Shown: in pieces, positions 49,660 to 58,801 of the stretch
How positions within the stretch are numbered: position 1 is the stretch's first letter
How the letters are laid out: the number at the start of each line of letters is the position of its first letter
Origin: 43-108 sp001915545
Lineage (GTDB): Bacteria; Bacteroidota; Bacteroidia; Bacteroidales; Bacteroidaceae
Assembly (NCBI GenBank): GCA_902491215.1
Contig: CABUGV010000006.1
Coordinates: 46,632 to 110,631, forward strand
DNA: 64,000 bases
Direction: 5' to 3'
Made by a program: the position numbers and the translations under genes
The notes under the pieces: generated by a model
What the model saw: the letters and a program-made list of their open reading frames with translations, nothing else
The model's database searches: none
Told to the model about the DNA's origin: nothing

Positions 49660-51141
49660 ATGAAAAACGTATTATCTAGAACACTGCTCTCCGGCACAGC
49701 CTTGCTGTTGTCTGCAGGTTTGTCTGCACAGACATTTACATGGTACAGCAGTACCCAGGGGAGTGAATGGGAGGTATCGAAAGTCAGAATGAAGTCGTCG
49801 GCAGAAAATTCTGTTTCCTTGTCCGTCGACGCATCCAATGAAGGCACACGTTTCCTTAATTGGGGTACATGTTTCAACGAACTCGGATGGGATGCCCTCA
49901 ACATGCTTACAGAGGCAGAGCGCAATGATGTTATGTCTCGTCTGTTCTCTCCTTCAGGCGACATGCGCTTCACCATTGGTCGTTTCTCCATGAATGCCAA
50001 CGACTACGCCCGCGATTGGTACAGCTGTGACGAAGTCGATGGTGATTTCCAGCTCAAGCATTTCAATATAGAACGCGACAAGCAGACCCTTGTCCCATAC
50101 ATAAAGCTTGCTCAGAAGTACAATCCAGACCTCAAGTTCTGGGTTTCTCCATGGTCGCCTCCATCATGGATGAAGGTAAACCATTATTACTCTGTCCGAA
50201 GCGACAAGAAGTACAACACCATGGATCCGCGTCTCGACTATATTCTTTTCCAGGACAGCCGTGAAGAACAGTCCAATCTGTTCCCTCGTCAGTTGGCCGT
50301 AAACGACTATATGATACAGGATCCGCGCTATCTCTCCACCTATGCCGATTATTTCTGCCGTTTCATATCGGCCTATAAGGAACTCGATATACCTATTTAT
50401 ATGGTAATGTTCCAGAACGAATCATGGAGCTATACAGTTTATCCTGGATGTGCATGGACACCCGAAGGCATAATACGTTTCAATGCTGAATATCTGGGTC
50501 CTGCCTTGAAGAAGAATCATCCGGACGTTTCCCTCTACCTCGGAACCATTAACACAAATCGTTTCGATGTGATAGACAAAGTCCTGTCCGACAGCCGTAT
50601 GCCTGATTTCATCAAGGGAGTAGGTTTCCAGTGGGAGGGCCGTCAGATACTCCCTGGAATACGCAAGAAGTATCCTGACTACAAGTATGTCCAGACCGAA
50701 AGCGAGTGCGGATGGGGATCCTTCGACTGGAAAGCGGCTGAACACACGTTCAACATCATCAATGAATATCTTGCCAACGGATGCGAGGAATACACATTCT
50801 GGAATGCAGTTCTCTCTGATGACGGTGTAAGCGGTTGGGGATGGAAGCAGAATTCCCTCATCCGTGTAGATTCCAAATCGCGTACACTCACATACACTCC
50901 TGAGTATTATGCCGTTAAGCACTACTGCCAGGCTGTAGTATCTGGAAGCCGTATCATTGCTGCACGTCTTATGGGAGATACTAAACTTCCTGTCATGGTT
51001 TGCGTACGTCCCGACGGCAAGTATGCAGTCATTGCCGGTAATTTGTCCGACAAGGCACAGAACGCTGTAGTGAAAATCGATAAGAAGTATTTGTCTGTAT
51101 CGCTTAAGGCACACTCGTTCAATACTTTCATTGAAAAATGA
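49660..51141 (+). CDS. GH30 beta-glycosidase, exported
   Basis: 493-residue retaining beta-glycosidase with signal peptide MKNVLSRTLLSGTALLLSAGLSAQ. A (beta/alpha)8 barrel with acid/base Glu254 in FQNESWSY and nucleophile Glu347 in VQTESECGWG, followed by the short beta-sandwich (about 425-493) typical of GH30. WVSPWSPPSWMKVN is the family's substrate loop. Activities in this family include beta-1,6-glucanase and glucosylceramidase; the subfamily cannot be fixed by eye. Transcribed alone. Confidence 0.9.
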   Translation: MKNVLSRTLLSGTALLLSAGLSAQTFTWYSSTQGSEWEVSKVRMKSSAENSVSLSVDASNEGTRFLNWGTCFNELGWDALNMLTEAERNDVMSRLFSPSGDMRFTIGRFSMNANDYARDWYSCDEVDGDFQLKHFNIERDKQTLVPYIKLAQKYNPDLKFWVSPWSPPSWMKVNHYYSVRSDKKYNTMDPRLDYILFQDSREEQSNLFPRQLAVNDYMIQDPRYLSTYADYFCRFISAYKELDIPIYMVMFQNESWSYTVYPGCAWTPEGIIRFNAEYLGPALKKNHPDVSLYLGTINTNRFDVIDKVLSDSRMPDFIKGVGFQWEGRQILPGIRKKYPDYKYVQTESECGWGSFDWKAAEHTFNIINEYLANGCEEYTFWNAVLSDDGVSGWGWKQNSLIRVDSKSRTLTYTPEYYAVKHYCQAVVSGSRIIAARLMGDTKLPVMVCVRPDGKYAVIAGNLSDKAQNAVVKIDKKYLSVSLKAHSFNTFIEK

Positions 51142-51178
51142 TTTGACAGTTCTTTTTTAATACATTTATTCATTTGCA

Positions 51179-51222
51179 CAAGGCGTGGCGCATGGTCTGC
51201 AAAACCTGCACCGTGCCTTTTT
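51179..51222 (+). terminator. Possible terminator of the GH30 gene
   Basis: An imperfect stem (AAGGC...GCCTT with inner GCATGGT/ACCGTGC pairing) followed by a run of six T, 40 bases beyond the stop. Confidence 0.5.
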
Positions 51223-51366
51223 TGTCTTCATTTGCAATATCTGTGCCTTTTCTTCAGCTTTGATGCCTATCTCTGCACATGATTGTCCACGTTCCAGTAT
51301 GTTCATGTCTATTCTAGTTGTTTAAATAAAGTCAATGCTTGTTCCCGTACATTATTGTTTTTTCGT

Positions 51367-51374
51367 TACATTTG
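51367..51374 (+). promoter_or_regulatory. Promoter -7 element of ftsK
   Basis: TACATTTG matches TAnnTTTG, 40 bases before the ftsK ATG; no well-spaced TTTG. Confidence 0.5.
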
Positions 51375-51414
51375 CAGTTGCTTTTACCTATTTATATAAA
51401 CAAAAGGTTAGATA

Positions 51415-53985
51415 ATGGTTAAGAAACAACAGACAACAAGACGGCCTAAGGACAGCAAATCAAAGGAAAACCTTTCTTCGGCCATTGATGTGTTCAATGG
51501 TTTTTCCCGCAGAGAACTCACCATGTTCTCCGTCGGACTGGGACTCCTTCTATTTGCTGTATTTATGCTTGTCGCATTCACATCATATCTTTTTTCCGGA
51601 GATTCGGATTATTCCATTCTTGAAAATCCCACTTTGGACGATGTTTCCAACGAAGGATTGGAATTCAAGAACGTATGCGGATCTCTCGGAGCAATGATTT
51701 CATATTTTTTCATCAACAACTGTTTCGGTCTAGCGTCATACATCATTCCGGTTTTCCTTGTACTTCTGGGAATGAAACTGATGCGAGCCTACAAGGTCCG
51801 CATATTCCGTTGGTTCATACTTCTGGCTATGCTTCTTGTGTGGCTTAGTGTTGCATTCTCGGCCATATTCGGATATATCCCGCTTTTCGACGGTTCGTTC
51901 ATCAATCCTGGAGGCAACCACGGCAAATATGTTGTCAAGCGTCTTGTTTTGCTTGTAGGAACACCAGGACTGTTCGGCATATTGGTGCTTTTTGCAATAT
52001 TCTATCTTACATATCTCAGCCATAAGACCGTAGAATATGTTCGAAAGGCCCTTCATCCGCAGGTTGGAATGCCTTTGAATCGCAACCGTTCCGAAAAGGA
52101 ACCTGTAGATGCCGACGAGCCGGATACCGTTTCCGATGTGCCCCCTGTTTCAGAAGCTCCGGCAGTTCCAGAACATTCCGACGAAGAAGCTCCTGCCAAG
52201 GTCTTTGAAGACCCTCAGACAAGCATGTTGGAATTCGATGCACAGGGCAATATGATAGCTTCCACTCTGACTGCAGAAGAGTTGGGCGAAAACATTGCCG
52301 TTGAATCCGAATCCGCTCCTGTTGAAGAAGAACCTGAGCAGATCGAACCCTCTGCAGACCCAAAGCCTGAAAAAGCTTCTTCAAAGGCCGACACTGCCAT
52401 CAAGGTCGATATTTCCGAAGCCGCTGATACCGAGCGCGGAAGCGGCGAAATCGTTCGTGGTAGCATCGACGAGCCTTATGATCCAAAGCTTGATCTTGAG
52501 TACTATCATTATCCTACGCTCGACCTTCTCGATAAGGGCGAAGACAGTCGTCCGTCCATCGATATGGCAGAACAGAATGCCAACAAGGAAAGGATTATAA
52601 CCATACTCCGCAATTTCGGAGTGGAAATCAGCAGTATCAAGGCAACCATCGGACCTACCATCACTCTCTATGAAATTACGCCTGCCGAAGGAGTACGCAT
52701 ATCCAAGATACGCAATCTTGAAGACGACATAGCCCTCAGCCTTGCCGCCGAAGGTATACGTATCATCGCACCTATTCCTGGCAAGGGTACAATCGGTATT
52801 GAGGTTCCTAACAAGAAAAAGTGCATCGTGTCGATGGAAAGCATCATCGGCAGCCGCACATATCAGGAGTCCACAATGGAACTTCCTTGTGCTCTCGGCA
52901 AGACCATCACCAATGAAGTCTTCATGATCGACCTTGCCAAAGCACCGCACCTTCTTGTAGCCGGTGCCACCGGTATGGGTAAGTCTGTCGGACTTAATGC
53001 CATTGTCACATCGCTTCTCTACAAGAAGCACCCATCCGAACTGAAGATTGTCATGGTCGATCCGAAGAAAGTCGAATTCAGCATCTACAGTCCTATCGAA
53101 AACCATTTCCTTGCCAAGCTCGAAGGCGAGGATGATGCCATCATAACCGATGTCTCAAAGGTTGTGCAGACCCTCAAGTCGCTCTGTCAGCTCATGGACA
53201 CTCGCTATGACCTGCTCAAGAAAGCTCGTGTACGCAACATAAAGGAATATAATGCCAAGTTCCGACGCCGTGAACTGAATCCTGAGAACGGCCATGAGTT
53301 CATGCCTTACATCGTGGTGATAATCGACGAGTTCGGCGACCTCATCATGACGGCCGGCAAGGAAATTGAGCTCCCGATCTGCCGTATTGCCCAGCTGGCA
53401 CGTGCAGTCGGCATACACATGATTATTGCCACTCAGCGTCCTACCACCAGCATCATCACTGGTACCATCAAGGCCAACTTCCCTGCACGTATAGCCTTCA
53501 GGGTTGCCGCCATGATGGACTCCCGCATCATTCTCGACCGTCCGGGAGCCAATCAGCTTATCGGTCGTGGAGATATGCTCTACCTTCAGGGCTCCGACCC
53601 AGTCAGAGTACAGTGTGCCTTTGTCGACACCCCGGAAGTCTCGCGTATATGCCAGTTCATCTGTCAGCAGCAGAGCTATCCTCATGCCCTCTATCTTCCT
53701 GAGGTCAAAGGCGAAGACAGCGGTTTGGGCGGTTCTGAATCGTCAGCTGACATGAAGCATCTCGACCCTATGTTCGACGAGGTTGCCCATCTCATCGTGT
53801 CTACCCAGCAGGGATCAACATCCCTCATCCAGCGCAAGTTCTCTATCGGATACAACCGTGCCGGACGACTGATGGACCAGATGGAAAAAGCCGGAATCGT
53901 CGGACCTCAGCAGGGCAGCAAGCCTCGCGAAGTGCTCATTGCCGACCTCGTGTCGCTCGAGAACCTTCTCAATTCCCTCCGTTGA
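51415..53985 (+). CDS. ftsK: DNA translocase FtsK
   Basis: 856 residues: N-terminal membrane domain with four spans (about 38-205), an acidic Pro/Glu-rich linker (about 220-350), a RecA-like motor with Walker A GATGMGKS (517-524) and Walker B YIVVIIDEFGDL, and a C-terminal gamma winged helix (QQGSTSLIQRKFSIGYNRAG). It pumps chromosome ends through the septum and activates XerCD recombination at dif. The linker is far shorter than in E. coli, normal for Bacteroidetes. lolA follows after about 105 bases, as in many Bacteroidetes. Confidence 0.96.
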   Translation: MVKKQQTTRRPKDSKSKENLSSAIDVFNGFSRRELTMFSVGLGLLLFAVFMLVAFTSYLFSGDSDYSILENPTLDDVSNEGLEFKNVCGSLGAMISYFFINNCFGLASYIIPVFLVLLGMKLMRAYKVRIFRWFILLAMLLVWLSVAFSAIFGYIPLFDGSFINPGGNHGKYVVKRLVLLVGTPGLFGILVLFAIFYLTYLSHKTVEYVRKALHPQVGMPLNRNRSEKEPVDADEPDTVSDVPPVSEAPAVPEHSDEEAPAKVFEDPQTSMLEFDAQGNMIASTLTAEELGENIAVESESAPVEEEPEQIEPSADPKPEKASSKADTAIKVDISEAADTERGSGEIVRGSIDEPYDPKLDLEYYHYPTLDLLDKGEDSRPSIDMAEQNANKERIITILRNFGVEISSIKATIGPTITLYEITPAEGVRISKIRNLEDDIALSLAAEGIRIIAPIPGKGTIGIEVPNKKKCIVSMESIIGSRTYQESTMELPCALGKTITNEVFMIDLAKAPHLLVAGATGMGKSVGLNAIVTSLLYKKHPSELKIVMVDPKKVEFSIYSPIENHFLAKLEGEDDAIITDVSKVVQTLKSLCQLMDTRYDLLKKARVRNIKEYNAKFRRRELNPENGHEFMPYIVVIIDEFGDLIMTAGKEIELPICRIAQLARAVGIHMIIATQRPTTSIITGTIKANFPARIAFRVAAMMDSRIILDRPGANQLIGRGDMLYLQGSDPVRVQCAFVDTPEVSRICQFICQQQSYPHALYLPEVKGEDSGLGGSESSADMKHLDPMFDEVAHLIVSTQQGSTSLIQRKFSIGYNRAGRLMDQMEKAGIVGPQQGSKPREVLIADLVSLENLLNSLR

Positions 53986-54091
53986 GAGCTTCTCTTCTGA
54001 GACTTCCATGCCGGGGAACTTGTGAACCGTGTTTTGACGGATTTTGATAGATAAGTATTTATTAATTGATATAACAGTAAAACCACAAGCA

Positions 54092-54706
54092 ATGAAAAGA
54101 ATATTAGGATTTGCAATAATGTTGTTTGCAGTGGCGTTCTCCCATGTGACTCTCGCCCAGAACGCAGTATCTATTCTCGATAAGGCCGCTTCTGTCTACC
54201 GCAATGCCGGAGGAGTGAAGGCGCAGTTCATGGTCAGCTCTGAAGGCAACTCGTCTACAGGACTCATCATGCTCAGCGGACAGAAATTTTTCTGCAACAT
54301 GGGAGGTGGACTGATGACATGGTTCGACGGCAAGACCATGTGGAGCTATGTTGTAAGCAACGAGGAAGTCAATGTGACTACTCCTACTGGAGCCGAGCTC
54401 AGCCGCATCAATCCTTACGCTTTCCTTTCCATGTATAAGAAAAACTACAAGGCATCTATGGGCAAGTCCACAGGACTCTATTATGAAGTAGTGCTCAACG
54501 CTACCGATTCAGGTTCGTCGCTTAGAAAAGTTGTCATCCGCATCAGCAAGTCGTCTTACCATCCGCTTTACATAAAGCTGGTATCGCGCAAGGTTGTCAA
54601 CGAAATAACTGTCACAGGATATACCGACAAGCAGAAATATGCGGACTCAACATTCCGCTTCGACAGCAAGAAATATCCAAAAGCAGAGGTGATAGACCTT
54701 CGATGA
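54092..54706 (+). CDS. lolA: LolA-like outer-membrane lipoprotein carrier
   Basis: 204 residues with signal peptide MKRILGFAIMLFAVAFSHVTLAQ; ATG 54092 preferred over 54044, which would place non-signal residues in front. The mature part fits the LolA fold (GVKAQFMVSSEGNSSTGLIM, MTWFDGKTMWSYVVSNEEVNVTTP). LolA shuttles lipoproteins across the periplasm. Its position behind ftsK is conserved in Bacteroidetes, supporting the call despite weak sequence conservation. Confidence 0.85.
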   Translation: MKRILGFAIMLFAVAFSHVTLAQNAVSILDKAASVYRNAGGVKAQFMVSSEGNSSTGLIMLSGQKFFCNMGGGLMTWFDGKTMWSYVVSNEEVNVTTPTGAELSRINPYAFLSMYKKNYKASMGKSTGLYYEVVLNATDSGSSLRKVVIRISKSSYHPLYIKLVSRKVVNEITVTGYTDKQKYADSTFRFDSKKYPKAEVIDLR

Positions 54707-54759
54707 TAGATTTTTAATAAAAGATTATATTACAATTAAAACTAAAAAATAGAAACATT

Positions 54760-55698
54760 ATGGAACATGTACGTTGTTTGATTATAGGTTCAGGACCAGC
54801 CGGCTACACAGCCGCAATCTATGCAGGAAGAGCAAACCTTTCTCCAGTGCTTTATGAAGGTATACAGCCGGGCGGTCAGCTCACCATTACAGATGTAGTT
54901 GAGAACTTCCCTGGCCATCCAGAAGAAATAACAGGTTCTGAGCTTATGGACCTCATGCGCGAGCAGGTAGAGAAATTCGGCGTAGAGATGCGTCAGTCCA
55001 TTCTCGTAAAGTCCGACCTCAGCAGCGCACCTTACAAGTTCACTTTCGATGACGGCCACGAAGTTGAAGCCGACACCGTCATCATTGCAACAGGAGCTAC
55101 AGCCAAGTTCCTCGGACTTGCCGATGAGGAAAAGTACAGAGGACGCGGTGTCAGCGCGTGCGCCACATGCGACGGTTTCTTCTATCGCAAGAAAGTTGTA
55201 GCAGTTGTCGGCGGTGGCGATACAGCCTGTGGCGAAGCCGTCTATCTTGCCGGTCTCGCATCTAAGGTATACATCATCGTCCGCAAACCGTTCCTCCGTG
55301 CATCAAAGATAATGCAGGACCGTGTCTTCGAGAATCCTAAGATCGAGGTTCTTTTCGAAACACAGACCGAAGGACTCTACGGCGAGGATGGAGTAGAGGG
55401 AGCACACCTTGTACACCGTCGCGGCGAAGCTGACGAGAAGCATTATGACCTCCCAATCGACGGTTTCTTCCTTGCCATCGGCCACACACCAAACTCTGAA
55501 GTGTTCAAGCCTTGGATAGAGACTGACGAAACAGGATATATCGTTACACGCGGAGCCACTCCATGCACAAACATCCCAGGAGTATATGCTGCCGGCGACG
55601 TTGCCGACCCTAACTATCGTCAGGCCATCGTTGCTGCAGGTACAGGTTGCAAGGCTGCAATGGAGGCTGAGCGCTATCTGGCAGAAAACAAACTCTGA
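54760..55698 (+). CDS. trxB: Thioredoxin-disulfide reductase
   Basis: 312-residue FAD/NADPH enzyme that reduces thioredoxin. FAD motif GSGPAG (10-15), redox pair Cys134/Cys137 in CATCDG, NADPH motif VVGGGDTACGEA, and C-terminal FAD motif GVYAAGDVADPNYRQ. The likely electron donor for the thioredoxins at 21.3-22.2 kb. Codon use indicates good expression. Confidence 0.96.
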   Translation: MEHVRCLIIGSGPAGYTAAIYAGRANLSPVLYEGIQPGGQLTITDVVENFPGHPEEITGSELMDLMREQVEKFGVEMRQSILVKSDLSSAPYKFTFDDGHEVEADTVIIATGATAKFLGLADEEKYRGRGVSACATCDGFFYRKKVVAVVGGGDTACGEAVYLAGLASKVYIIVRKPFLRASKIMQDRVFENPKIEVLFETQTEGLYGEDGVEGAHLVHRRGEADEKHYDLPIDGFFLAIGHTPNSEVFKPWIETDETGYIVTRGATPCTNIPGVYAAGDVADPNYRQAIVAAGTGCKAAMEAERYLAENKL

Positions 55699-55760
55699 TG
55701 CCCTTCAGGCTGTCTTCGACGCCGTAAGTTGTCTTATTGTCAATTTAAAGAACCCTTACC

Positions 55761-57275
55761 ATGGATTTCAAGAGAACTAAACTTCTTTATGGACTTATAG
55801 CCAAGAACCAGAGCCTTTCAAAGAAAAGGCATCCCATGTTCGAGAAGAGTACATTCATGAAGTTCTTCATATACATCTTTATGGCATTTTGGGCTGTATA
55901 CCTGTTCTTTCTGGGTATAGCCCTCTATGCCGGATTTGAAGAATCTAGCCGTGAACCCTACGACATGATCAATGGAGGAATGATATTCCTTCTGGCCTTG
56001 GACTTCTACCTCCGGTTCGGCATGCAGGAAACCCCTGCACAGGAGATACGTCCCTACAAGCTTTTGCCGATACCGCAGAAATTCCTGCTCAACGTATTTC
56101 TCGTGCGCATGGCTCTGCGTCCCTACAATCTGTTTTGGCATTTTCTGCTCGTACCGATAGGTTTCCTGTCTGTTCCGCGATTCTTCGGCATATCCGGTTT
56201 TGTCGGATTTTTCATAGGCTGGTGGCTTGTCTTCGTAGTCAACAGCTATTGGTACCTTATTTGGCGCACGTTGGTAAACAAGCACGTCATGTTTGTTTCC
56301 ATCCCGACAGTTGTCTATGCTGCACTGATTTATTTCGGCTTCTTCCATTTCGATGGTACCTCATGGCTGGCCAAGGCATCAATGATTTTCGGCCAGGGAC
56401 TTATCGGCTGGAATCTTCTCTGTTATGGAGCGCTGGTTCTGCTTCTCGTCCTGCTGTTCTATGTAAATAGAGTCATCCAGGCGCGCAGCGTATATGCCGA
56501 ACTGGCCAAGGAAGAAAAAGTCTCGAAGGTCAAGAGCATTCGTTTCGGTTTCCTCGACCGTTTCGGTGAAGTGGGCGAGTACATGAAGCTCGAAATCAAG
56601 TCGGCACTCCGCAACTCTGTTGTCCGCAAGCAGTTCCTCATGGGTATATTCTACATGCTTCTTCTGAGTGCCATGTTTGCGTTCTCTGATGTTTACGACT
56701 CTTCTCCTTTCTGGAAAGTATTCATCTGTGTCTACTCCTTCTCATGTCTCGGAGTCATGACCCTCACCAATGTCATGTGTTCCGAAGGCAACTACATCGA
56801 CGGTCTAATGAGCCGTAAGGAGTCGGTGCTGAGCATACTCCGTGCAAAGTACTATTTCAATGTCATCATGATGGTCATACCGCTCATCTTCATGATGATG
56901 CCGGTTTCCGAAGGCAAGGTCAGTGCAGTGATGGTCTTCGGTTGTCTGTTCTTCTCTGCAGGTGTGGTGTTTGCCTGTCTTTTCCAGCTGGCTATATATA
57001 ACAACAATACCATACACCTCAACGAGAAGCTCACACGTTCCGGACGCGGAACACGTATGCAGATGCTCATCTCCATGGTTTCCATGTTTGCACCTATGCT
57101 CGTCATGATGGTGCTCATAAATCTGTTCTCCGAGCAGACAGCGAGTCTTGTACTTCTTCTTATAGGAGTAGCAGGTACTCTTCTCCATCCGCTCTGGCTG
57201 AGAAACATCTACAAGCGCTTCATGAAACGCCGTTATGAGAACATGGCCGGATTCCGCGAGTCGAGAAACGTCTGA
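55761..57275 (+). CDS. DUF5687 membrane protein (ABC transporter permease)
   Basis: 504 residues with about eleven or twelve hydrophobic segments (e.g. FFIYIFMAFWAVYLFFLGIAL, FLSVPRFFGISGFVGFFIGW, LVLLLIGVAGTLLHPLWL), matching the DUF5687 family. An ABC ATPase gene follows after 62 bases, so this is very probably the membrane half of an exporter; substrate unknown. A basic N-terminus (KRTKLLYGLIAKNQSLSKKRHP) precedes the first span. Confidence 0.85.
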   Translation: MDFKRTKLLYGLIAKNQSLSKKRHPMFEKSTFMKFFIYIFMAFWAVYLFFLGIALYAGFEESSREPYDMINGGMIFLLALDFYLRFGMQETPAQEIRPYKLLPIPQKFLLNVFLVRMALRPYNLFWHFLLVPIGFLSVPRFFGISGFVGFFIGWWLVFVVNSYWYLIWRTLVNKHVMFVSIPTVVYAALIYFGFFHFDGTSWLAKASMIFGQGLIGWNLLCYGALVLLLVLLFYVNRVIQARSVYAELAKEEKVSKVKSIRFGFLDRFGEVGEYMKLEIKSALRNSVVRKQFLMGIFYMLLLSAMFAFSDVYDSSPFWKVFICVYSFSCLGVMTLTNVMCSEGNYIDGLMSRKESVLSILRAKYYFNVIMMVIPLIFMMMPVSEGKVSAVMVFGCLFFSAGVVFACLFQLAIYNNNTIHLNEKLTRSGRGTRMQMLISMVSMFAPMLVMMVLINLFSEQTASLVLLLIGVAGTLLHPLWLRNIYKRFMKRRYENMAGFRESRNV

Positions 57276-57337
57276 TTCTCTTTTAAGATGAGCGCATTAT
57301 GAATCTATTTTACCAATAATAATAAAGACAACTTGAA

Positions 57338-58132
57338 ATGGAACTGATAATTTCAGATATAAAGAAAACGTTCGGCGAAAAGGTGGCGCTGAACATTGAC
57401 AAGTGCATTGTCGGTGAAGGAGAATTGGTAGGTCTCGTCGGCAATAATGGAGCGGGCAAGACCACACTCTTCCGAATCATGCTCGACCTTCTTCAGCCCG
57501 ACTGCGGCGAAGTGGCCGTCAAAGGTATCTATGACGACAAGGAAGCTCTTTGTGTTACTTCCAAGAGCGAAGACTGGAAGCATTTCACCGGAGCATACAT
57601 CGACAGCGGTTTTCTCATCGATTATCTCACCCCGGAGGAATATTTCCGTTTTCTCGCGAAGGTAAACGGCATAAGCGAACCGCAGCTCTACGAGCGTCTT
57701 AAGGACTATGACCAGTTCATGAACGGCGAAGTGCTCGGTCAGAACCTCCTCATCCGTAACCTTTCTGCAGGAAACAAACAGAAAGTGGGCATCATCGGAG
57801 CCATGATCAACAATCCGTCTCTGCTCGTTCTCGACGAACCTTTCAACTTCCTCGATCCTAGCAGTCAGATTGCCATGAAATACATGCTCGATGAGTACAA
57901 CCGCAAGTACGGAGCTACAATAATAGTATCCAGCCACAACCTTACGCATACCATCGATATATGCAACCGCGCCATATTGCTCGAGCACGGATGCATCATC
58001 AAGGACTACACCAAGTCGCAGGCCGATGACATGATGGTCGAGATTGAAGATTATTTCATGCACGGCTTGAAGAACCATTCTGGTGAGGTATGCAGTGAAA
58101 CTACGGTCGAGATTGAAATTACTCAGGAATGA
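57338..58132 (+). CDS. ABC transporter ATP-binding protein
   Basis: 264 residues: Walker A GNNGAGKT (35-42), signature region NLSAGNKQKVGI, Walker B SLLVLDEPFNFLDP and switch His in VSSHNLTH. It resembles ATPases of ABC-2-type exporters. The signature LSAGN deviates from LSGGQ, as is common in this group. It pairs with the DUF5687 permease upstream and overlaps the NlpC/P60 gene downstream by four bases. Confidence 0.92.
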   Translation: MELIISDIKKTFGEKVALNIDKCIVGEGELVGLVGNNGAGKTTLFRIMLDLLQPDCGEVAVKGIYDDKEALCVTSKSEDWKHFTGAYIDSGFLIDYLTPEEYFRFLAKVNGISEPQLYERLKDYDQFMNGEVLGQNLLIRNLSAGNKQKVGIIGAMINNPSLLVLDEPFNFLDPSSQIAMKYMLDEYNRKYGATIIVSSHNLTHTIDICNRAILLEHGCIIKDYTKSQADDMMVEIEDYFMHGLKNHSGEVCSETTVEIEITQE

Positions 58133-58740
58133 AGCGGGTAGGGCAGGATGTAAAAATTTCCGACGGGACATATCATCAATGTTCTTCGTCGTTGCCGTGC
58201 AGACGTGCTGTTCGCACCTTCCTGCACCGTGCCGTTATTCTTGCCGTGCTGTTTCTTCCTCTGCTTCTTTCCTCCTGCGGTTCATCGCGCAGCGGAATGA
58301 AGAATGTCAACTACCGCGAACTGGCGCGTGCCGGACTCCGTCTTGGTTTCGACATCGAGGCCGGCGATGATTGGCCTCTGATGGTTGAGGCTTCCAAATG
58401 GATTGGCACGCCTTACCGTTCGGGAGGCACAACGAAGAGAGGAGTTGACTGTTCCGGTCTCACCTACATGATATATAAGAATGTGTACGGGAAGAAACTC
58501 CATCGTCGCAGCATTGATCAGTATGAGGAAGACTGTCGCCGTGTAAACAAGTCCGAACTTCGCACCGGTGATCTCGTTTTTTTCACAACCGGCAATTCCG
58601 GACGCTCCATTGGCCACTCAGGCATATACCTGAAAGACGGCAAGTTCATACATGCCAGTTCCTCACGAGGAGTGATGGTCAGCAGTCTCGACGAATCATA
58701 TTACCGTAAACACTGGAAAAGGGGCGGGCGCGTCAAGTGA
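58129..58740 (+). CDS. NlpC/P60 (C40) peptidoglycan peptidase, lipoprotein
   Basis: 203 residues with an unusually long basic N-region before the lipoprotein signal (lipobox LLLSSC, Cys50) and an NlpC/P60 domain (about 85-200): catalytic Cys108 in GVDCSGLTY, His163 in IGHSGIYL and a third polar residue, His175, in FIHASSS. It cleaves stem-peptide cross-links or D-Glu-linked bonds in murein. The ATG overlaps the ABC stop (ATGA), so translation is coupled; a later GTG or TTG start would shorten the N-region. The 3' end lies within the terminator stem. Confidence 0.88.
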   Translation: MKRVGQDVKISDGTYHQCSSSLPCRRAVRTFLHRAVILAVLFLPLLLSSCGSSRSGMKNVNYRELARAGLRLGFDIEAGDDWPLMVEASKWIGTPYRSGGTTKRGVDCSGLTYMIYKNVYGKKLHRRSIDQYEEDCRRVNKSELRTGDLVFFTTGNSGRSIGHSGIYLKDGKFIHASSSRGVMVSSLDESYYRKHWKRGGRVK

Positions 58741-58760
58741 TGCCCGTCCCTTTTCCAGTG
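58711..58760 (+). terminator. Terminator of the DUF5687/ABC/NlpC operon
   Basis: CACTGGAAAAGGGGCGGGC (58711-58729) pairs with 58742-58760 with one interior mismatch, followed by TTTGCTTTTG. The stem includes the last codons of the NlpC/P60 gene. Confidence 0.85.
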
Positions 58761-58801
58761 TTTGCTTTTGTATTTTATAGAGTAAACCGACTCTTGCTCT
58801 C

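Noticed and set aside
52381..53106. Minus-strand frame of 241 codons
   Set aside because: Antisense to the FtsK motor domain, which is intact.
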